Positions 59,843-64,000 of a DNA stretch of 64,000 nt are shown here, piece after piece. Made by a program: the position numbers and the translations under genes. Source of the DNA: Lewinellaceae bacterium (GTDB taxonomy: Bacteria; Bacteroidota; Bacteroidia; Chitinophagales; Saprospiraceae); assembly GCA_020636435.1 (NCBI GenBank), contig JACJXX010000001.1, forward strand, positions 434,001-498,000. Reading direction: 5' to 3'. The notes beneath the pieces are model-generated. The model had not been told where the DNA came from. It did no database searches and saw only the letters and a program-made list of their open reading frames with translations. The first letter of the stretch is position 1. Each line of letters begins with the position of its first letter.

Positions 59843-59943
59843 GGGACTGTTCAAAGTTTAATGTTCGGCGTTCAAAGTCAACCTAAAAACCAGGCTTTTA
59901 TGACATAACTTTGAGCTTTGGACACAGAACGTTGAACACTCCC
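59843..59943. mobile_element. IS256-like mini-element (MITE), 101 bp, with 8-bp target duplication
   Basis: The ends GGGACTGTTCAAAGTT and inverted GGGAGTGTTCAACGTT are the arms of a ~36-bp imperfect inverted repeat. AATTTAAC flanks it at 59835-59842 and 59944-59951. GGGA-x-TGTTCAA termini are typical of IS256-family ends as I recall them. An ATTGTTGG-type microsatellite and a CCCTGAGCTTGTCGAAGGG dispersed repeat (59967-59985) lie beside it. Confidence 0.8.
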
Positions 59944-60003
59944 AATTTAACCATCCAGCCATTTCACCCTGAGCTTGTCGAAGGGCAACCATCCAACCCA
60001 TTT

Positions 60004-61164
60004 CTACTCCTCCCGCACCACCTCCGTGCCATCCACCGGGCGGACGAAGTAATACTCCGAATGAAAGCCGAACTGCCGGAAATAAGCCTTGGTGGCTTCT
60101 TTGAGGAATTTTTCTTTAGCTTCCCTGCGGACCAGGTTGATGGTGCACCCTCCGAAGCCTCCTCCCATCAGGCGAGCGCCCAGCACGCCGTCGAATTGTT
60201 CGGCGAAGCCCACCAGAAAATCCAGCTCCGGGCAGCTGACCTCGTAATCGTCGCGCAGGCTCTTGTGGGTGAGCAGAAGGAGTTCGCCCAGGCGTTCCAT
60301 ATCTCCCTTGGCCAGGCATTGGGCAGCCTCCTCCAGGCGGGCGTTCTCCTGGATGACGTAAGCGCAGCGCCGGTAGATCACCTCCGGCAATTCCTCCCGG
60401 TGCGCCTCCAGCATTTCCAGCGTAACATCCCGAAGGCTTTCCACCTCAGGATGGCGTTTTTGTATGGCTTCCACCCCTTCCCGGCACTCTTTTACCCGGA
60501 CGGGATATTCGGATGACGCCAGTTCGTGGTGTACTTTGGTATTGATGAGCACCAGTTCGCAATCGCCCAGTTCCAGGGGAATGTATTCGTACTCCAGAGA
60601 CCGGCAATCCAGCTTGATGGCCTGCCCCGCCCGGCCCAGCAGGCTGGCAAACTGGTCCATAATGCCGCAGGGAATGCCGACAAACTGATGGGAAGACCGC
60701 TGGGCGAGCTGCGCCAGTTCCACCAGGTTGGCCTCCAGTTGAAACAAAGTATTCAACCCCTGGGCAAATCCACATTCCAGCGCCGCCGAGGAGCTGAGGC
60801 CGGACCCAATGGGCAGGTTGCCGCCAAAAACGCAATCGATGCCTTCCATCGGAATGCCCGGCGCCTGCAGTTGCTGCATGATGCCCATCAGATAATTGGC
60901 CCAAAGCTTTTCGCTGGGTTCGATCCGGTTGATGCTAAAACTGTGCTGCTGTTTTATGTCAGCGGCGTAGAGATGGCAGTCCTCCGTGCCATTCTCCCCG
61001 ATGGCAAAGTAGATGTATTTGTCAACCGCTGCGGGCAAAACGAAGCCGTCGTTGTAGTCCGTGTGTTCGCCGATGATGTTGATCCGGCCGCAGGCCCGGA
61101 TGAGGAGAGGATGGGTGTCGAAACGCTCTTCGTACAATTCGACAATATCTGAAAGGCTGTGCAT
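60004..61164 (-). CDS. galK: Galactokinase (386 aa)
   Basis: GRINIIGEHTDYNDGFVLPAAVD is the galactokinase signature. PIGSGLSSSAALE is the GHMP phosphate-binding loop, GIMDQFASLLG contains the catalytic Asp, and GARLMGGGFGGCTINLV is motif 3. It phosphorylates galactose to galactose 1-phosphate in the Leloir pathway. An ATG at 61182 is in frame, but a -7-like TATCTTGG lies directly in front of it, and the family distance to the signature favours 61164. Confidence 0.93.
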   Translation of the reverse strand: MHSLSDIVELYEERFDTHPLLIRACGRINIIGEHTDYNDGFVLPAAVDKYIYFAIGENGTEDCHLYAADIKQQHSFSINRIEPSEKLWANYLMGIMQQLQAPGIPMEGIDCVFGGNLPIGSGLSSSAALECGFAQGLNTLFQLEANLVELAQLAQRSSHQFVGIPCGIMDQFASLLGRAGQAIKLDCRSLEYEYIPLELGDCELVLINTKVHHELASSEYPVRVKECREGVEAIQKRHPEVESLRDVTLEMLEAHREELPEVIYRRCAYVIQENARLEEAAQCLAKGDMERLGELLLLTHKSLRDDYEVSCPELDFLVGFAEQFDGVLGARLMGGGFGGCTINLVRREAKEKFLKEATKAYFRQFGFHSEYYFVRPVDGTEVVREE

Positions 61165-61229
61165 TCGGGTTTTTGCTTCCAAGATAAAAGATTAGTGGTA
61201 AATTGAGCGAGGAAACAAGAACCAATAAT

Positions 61230-61574
61230 ATGGAAGGCTTAAAAAGAACTACCGTAACAGTAATGGTGTCTAACCTTGATACTGCCGTCAGCTTCTACAC
61301 AGAACAACTCGGCCTGAAACTGATAAAAAGGTACGGGGAACACTACGCCGAGATAGCAACTCCGGGTTTTTCCATCGGCCTGCATCCCACATCAGAGCCC
61401 ATTATCAAGGGCAACAACCTGTCCATCGGTTTCGGCGTCGGCGATCTTGACTTGAACCTGAAGCGCCTACAGGCGAAAGAGATAAAATACCGGGTGGTTC
61501 AGGACGGGCCCAGCCGCCTGGCTCACTTCTACGATCAGGATGGGAATCCGTTGTATATGATAGAAGTAGAGTAG
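61230..61574 (+). CDS. VOC (glyoxalase/bleomycin-resistance) family protein (114 aa)
   Basis: The single-domain VOC fold shows beta-alpha-beta blocks VTVMVSNLDTAVSFYTEQLGLKLIKRYGEHYAEIATPG and FYDQDGNPLYMIEVE, with the terminal Glu in a metal-ligand position. The ATG at 61230 fits the family. It may be a dioxygenase, isomerase or resistance protein of that superfamily; substrate unknown. Confidence 0.9.
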   Translation: MEGLKRTTVTVMVSNLDTAVSFYTEQLGLKLIKRYGEHYAEIATPGFSIGLHPTSEPIIKGNNLSIGFGVGDLDLNLKRLQAKEIKYRVVQDGPSRLAHFYDQDGNPLYMIEVE

Positions 61575-61613
61575 TGAATGGCATACCTATCTTCTGAACT
61601 GAGTCAACCAAAG

Positions 61614-61697
61614 ATGGCCAAACCTATAATTTTGCTCGCTTTTGCTAATGATCAACCCGATCAGGAGGGGTATTTGAGGAACCTGTCCAGGGAGGTG
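61614..61697 (+). pseudogene. N-terminal remnant of a CHAT-domain gene
   Basis: MAKPIILLAFANDQPDQEGYLRNLSREV is the typical opening of a class of Bacteroidota CHAT proteins (xxPVILLAFAND...YLRNL-x2-E). After about 28 codons the similarity stops, and the open frame continues only as antisense of a WD40 remnant. The gene was truncated by a rearrangement. Confidence 0.6.
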
Positions 61698-61715
61698 CTA
61701 TTCTGTGCATCAAGC

Positions 61716-62231
61716 TCATGCCCTAACCGCAGCCGGAATTCCGGCCGTTATCGGAACCATATCGGCAGTAGACGACCGCATTGCTATCAACTCAAGCAAG
61801 AAAGTTTGGAGATAAGGGCTGAGCCGGACTTTTTGTACTCTGCGGCGTATTTGCCTGGCCTGCAGGTCATAAATAGCCAAACCGTCATCGGGGCCCGACA
61901 ACAGCAGTTGCCCCTCGGCATAAACGGAGATGTCCTCCACCCGCATTGCTATAGGAATACGTTGCTAGTTATTCGAGGAGGAATCCCAAATCCACAGTTG
62001 CGCGCTGCCTGGCGCCAGACGGTTTTGGGGCGCATGTTCTACTTCGCAAGCAACCAAAGTGTGGAGCCCTGGGATATACTTTACCCATCTGGTATTGAAG
62101 AATTTTCCCTGGTTATAGTCTATTCGGCTAATAAGCTGGGCGGTGCCCAGGTCGAGCAATTCAAAGCCTCCCTTCCCGTTACATCCGCTGTAATCGGGCA
62201 TATACTCTAGCCAATTGATTACTCGATATTT
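61716..62231 (-). pseudogene. WD40-repeat gene remnant, inverted next to the CHAT remnant
   Basis: Minus-strand frames give YRVINWLEYMPDYSG, GSAQLWIWDSSSNN, an in-frame TAG, then RIPIAMRVEDISVYAEGQLLLSGPDDGLAIYDLQARQI. These are WD40-type repeats (LWIWD, AIYD endings). The in-frame amber near 61962 and the lack of start or end show decay. CHAT and WD40 modules often occur together in Bacteroidota, so both remnants may come from one locus that was inverted and deleted (inference). Confidence 0.6.
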
Positions 62232-62273
62232 ATCCTTCTTTTCGCTACGCTTGTCCTGATTCTTCTTTACCTT

Positions 62274-62338
62274 TAAGATGGGTCGGTGGCTTTGAGTTTT
62301 TAGTTGTGGAAACCAAAAATACAAACTCCGACCCATCT
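62274..62338. repeat. 12-bp inverted repeat AAGATGGGTCGG with 41-bp spacer
   Basis: AAGATGGGTCGG at 62274-62285 recurs inverted at 62327-62338. It lies at the edge of the WD40 remnant, upstream of the sensor-kinase gene, and could be an element end or a breakpoint. Confidence 0.55.
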
Positions 62339-62444
62339 TCTAATTTGGCCTATTCATGCGACAACGCCGCGGCAAATTGGAAGCCGCTGAAAACCAGTTT
62401 GGCTCCATGAATACCTGTTGGCTCAAAGCGCAAAAAAAATTTGA

Positions 62445-64000
62445 ATGAAGCTGAAATTCATTGCTCATCACCCCTTCCAGGCCATGGCCTTTGGCTTGGT
62501 AATGTTTATTTTCTTCTCTTGTTCACAGGAGGCAAAAGAAAAAAAGTACGTAATTGGATTCTCCCAGTGCTGCGAAGATCCATGGCGGGACGTCATGAAT
62601 GGTGAAATGCAGCGGGAACTTCTCCTGCATCCTGAATTGGATTTTAAAATAAAAGTCGCCGGGAATAACAATGAAGTGCAGGAGCAACAGATAAAACAAC
62701 TCGTGGCGCAAGGCATTGACATCCTGCTCGTTTCACCTAACGAAGCCAAGCCGCTGACGGCTGTCATCGAAGAAGTTTACATGGCAGGCATTCCGGTCAT
62801 TTTTATCGATCGAAAGACGGATTCCGAACTTTACACCGCTTACATCGGAGCCAATAATTATGAAGTCGGGAGAACGGCAGGACGCTATGTGGCCAGCCGA
62901 ATGAATGGGAAAGCCAAGGTTATCGAAATCCTTTTGCCGCTGACCATTTCGGCCGGTGCTGCCCGCAACCGGGGATTTCAGGATGGAATTGTCCCGACTC
63001 CCGGCGTCGAGGTGGTGGCTGCACTCGAAACCAAAGGCGGGCTGGACGACATTTATAAATTTTTACCCGAAATATTGCGCCAGCACCCGGATGCCACCGC
63101 TATCTTCGGCCACACCGACCTCTTTGCTGAAACAGCCTATAAAATAATGCAGGACATGGGCCAGGCTAAAGAAATGTTCTTCGTCGGCATTGACGGAATA
63201 CCGGGCACGGGCCGTGGCATTCAAGCCGTGAAAGACGGCATTCTCGACGCTTCCATGCTCTACCCGACGGGGGGCGCAGAAGCCATCCGTCTGGCCCTCG
63301 CTGTTTTAAACAACCTCCCCTACGAGAAGGAAAATATGCTGGAAACCATCGTTATTGATGAAGGCAATGCCCGCATCCTCCACAACCAGATGAAGAAAGT
63401 TTTCAGCCTCCAGGAAAATATTGATGGGCAAATGAAGGTGCTCGAAAATTACAAACTCGTTTCCCGCAACCAGCGCATTTTCATTTTTGTGCTCATTTTC
63501 AGTTTGCTAATGGCTGCGGTGATGGGGGTATTTTTATGGAAATCATTACGGGTTCAAAAGGCTGCCCTGAGCAACCTGGAAATAAAGAACCGGGAAATCA
63601 TGGAACACGAGCAGCAACTCGTCGAAATGGCCGTAGAGGTAAAACAGGCCACCCAAGCGAAGATGGACTTTTTCACCAACATCAGCCACGAATTCAGGAC
63701 GCCGCTTACGCTGATCCTGGGCTTTGTAGAAGACATTTTACCTTCAAAAAAACTGGGGACAGAGGTGCAACAAAGCATTGGCCACATCCGCCAGAATGCC
63801 TTCCGTTTGCTGCGGCTGGTTAATCAACTCATGGATTTCAGAAAAGTAGAAAGCCATCAGATGAAACTCCGTGCCAATAAAAACGATCTCGTGGCATTCG
63901 TGCGAAACATCATGGAATCTTACGGCCCAAGTGCCCAAAAGCGTGGCATCGATTTCCAGTTGCTTACCAGGGAAGAGGCATTGCCGGTCTGGTTCGATGC
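62445..64000 (+). CDS. Hybrid-type sensor histidine kinase with periplasmic sugar-binding domain (partial, 3' end beyond the window)
   Basis: The frame from the ATG at 62445 is open to the right edge (518 codons). An N-terminal signal (FGLVMFIFFSC, possible lipobox or anchor) precedes an RbsB/LacI-like periplasmic binding domain (KKYVIGFSQCCEDPWRDVMNGEM, GIDILLVSPNEAKPLTAVIEE, FVGIDGIPGTGRGIQAVKDG). A transmembrane helix (IFIFVLIFSLLMAAVMGVFLW, ~348) follows, then a coiled coil and a HisKA domain with the H-box FFTNISHEFRTPLTLI. In Bacteroidota such proteins usually continue with a catalytic ATPase, a receiver and an AraC-type HTH, but those parts are outside the window. It probably senses a sugar and controls nearby carbohydrate genes. 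Confidence 0.9.
   Translation, partial: MKLKFIAHHPFQAMAFGLVMFIFFSCSQEAKEKKYVIGFSQCCEDPWRDVMNGEMQRELLLHPELDFKIKVAGNNNEVQEQQIKQLVAQGIDILLVSPNEAKPLTAVIEEVYMAGIPVIFIDRKTDSELYTAYIGANNYEVGRTAGRYVASRMNGKAKVIEILLPLTISAGAARNRGFQDGIVPTPGVEVVAALETKGGLDDIYKFLPEILRQHPDATAIFGHTDLFAETAYKIMQDMGQAKEMFFVGIDGIPGTGRGIQAVKDGILDASMLYPTGGAEAIRLALAVLNNLPYEKENMLETIVIDEGNARILHNQMKKVFSLQENIDGQMKVLENYKLVSRNQRIFIFVLIFSLLMAAVMGVFLWKSLRVQKAALSNLEIKNREIMEHEQQLVEMAVEVKQATQAKMDFFTNISHEFRTPLTLILGFVEDILPSKKLGTEVQQSIGHIRQNAFRLLRLVNQLMDFRKVESHQMKLRANKNDLVAFVRNIMESYGPSAQKRGIDFQLLTREEALPVWFD

Noticed and set aside
61955..61970. Programmed read-through of the TAG in the WD40 frame
   Set aside because: The frame also lacks a proper start and end and abuts a truncated gene, so decay is simpler.
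61700..62210. Continuation of the CHAT-like plus-strand frame to 210 codons
   Set aside because: Beyond residue ~40 it is antisense to recognisable WD40 repeats and lacks CHAT motifs (no HxxGHA or NAC block).
1..64000. tRNA or rRNA genes
   Set aside because: No cloverleaf with T-loop sequence or rRNA segment was noticed on either strand; a dedicated scan could not be run.

Overview
The window looks like the chromosome of a Bacteroidota bacterium, most plausibly of the Saprospiraceae/Lewinella type. This rests on moderately high GC with sharp AT-rich islands, several TAnnTTTG (-7) promoter boxes, an RnfABCDEG complex, SPI and SPII secreted proteins of Bacteroidota style, a sensor histidine kinase fused to a periplasmic sugar-binding domain, and abundant small repeats between genes. 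The species is an inference; no rRNA or tRNA gene was seen.

Layout. (1) 1-6925, minus strand: a compact four-gene unit in transcription order ECF-type sigma factor, HxxxCxxC zinc-finger protein, a 1301-residue CHAT protease/pseudokinase/AAA+ fusion, and a second AAA+ ATPase that runs off the left edge. This is the best candidate for an undescribed regulatory or defence system. (2) 7079-14388: a low-GC accessory island with an IS1182-type element (4-bp flanking repeats), a member of a paralogous helical protein family, a possible double-glycine peptide, an IS1634-type element between 22-bp inverted repeats, and a dead tyrosine recombinase. (3) 14389-31187, minus strand: a 17-kb electron-transfer block in the order korA, korB, an 875-residue PFOR-like protein with a ferredoxin tail, rnfB, a 1278-residue NifJ/PFOR-like protein lacking the thiamine-diphosphate motif, rnfC, D, G, E, A, and a GDPD lipoprotein. 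2-Oxoacid oxidation by KorAB would reduce ferredoxin, and Rnf would convert that to an ion gradient plus NADH. The two PFOR-like proteins are interleaved with the rnf genes and probably belong to the same machine.

(4) 31474-45795: ordinary genes (outer-membrane barrel, coiled-coil secreted protein, cyclase-family lipoprotein, SDR, GNAT, DEAD-box helicase, alpha-glucan phosphorylase, proline dehydrogenase) separated by microsatellites and MITEs. (5) 45796-50118: two candidate small RNAs with promoter-like and terminator signals, then two YceI-like genes flanking a porin-like gene. Tandem Crp/Fnr-type palindromes precede the first YceI gene. (6) 50119-59752: beta-mannosidase, a GT-C-like membrane protein, and a plus-strand group of two coiled-coil lipoproteins, an MscS channel, an Hsp100-like double AAA+ protein with an unusual N-terminus and a DUF819 membrane protein translationally coupled to it. 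(7) 59753-64000: galactokinase, a VOC protein, remnants of a CHAT-type and a WD40-type gene, and the start of a hybrid sensor kinase that leaves the window.

Mobile DNA. Three short elements (194, 194 and 171 bp) share related terminal inverted repeats, and each has an exact 8-bp target duplication. A fourth, IS256-like mini-element also has an 8-bp duplication, and one of the 194-bp elements is nested in a related copy.
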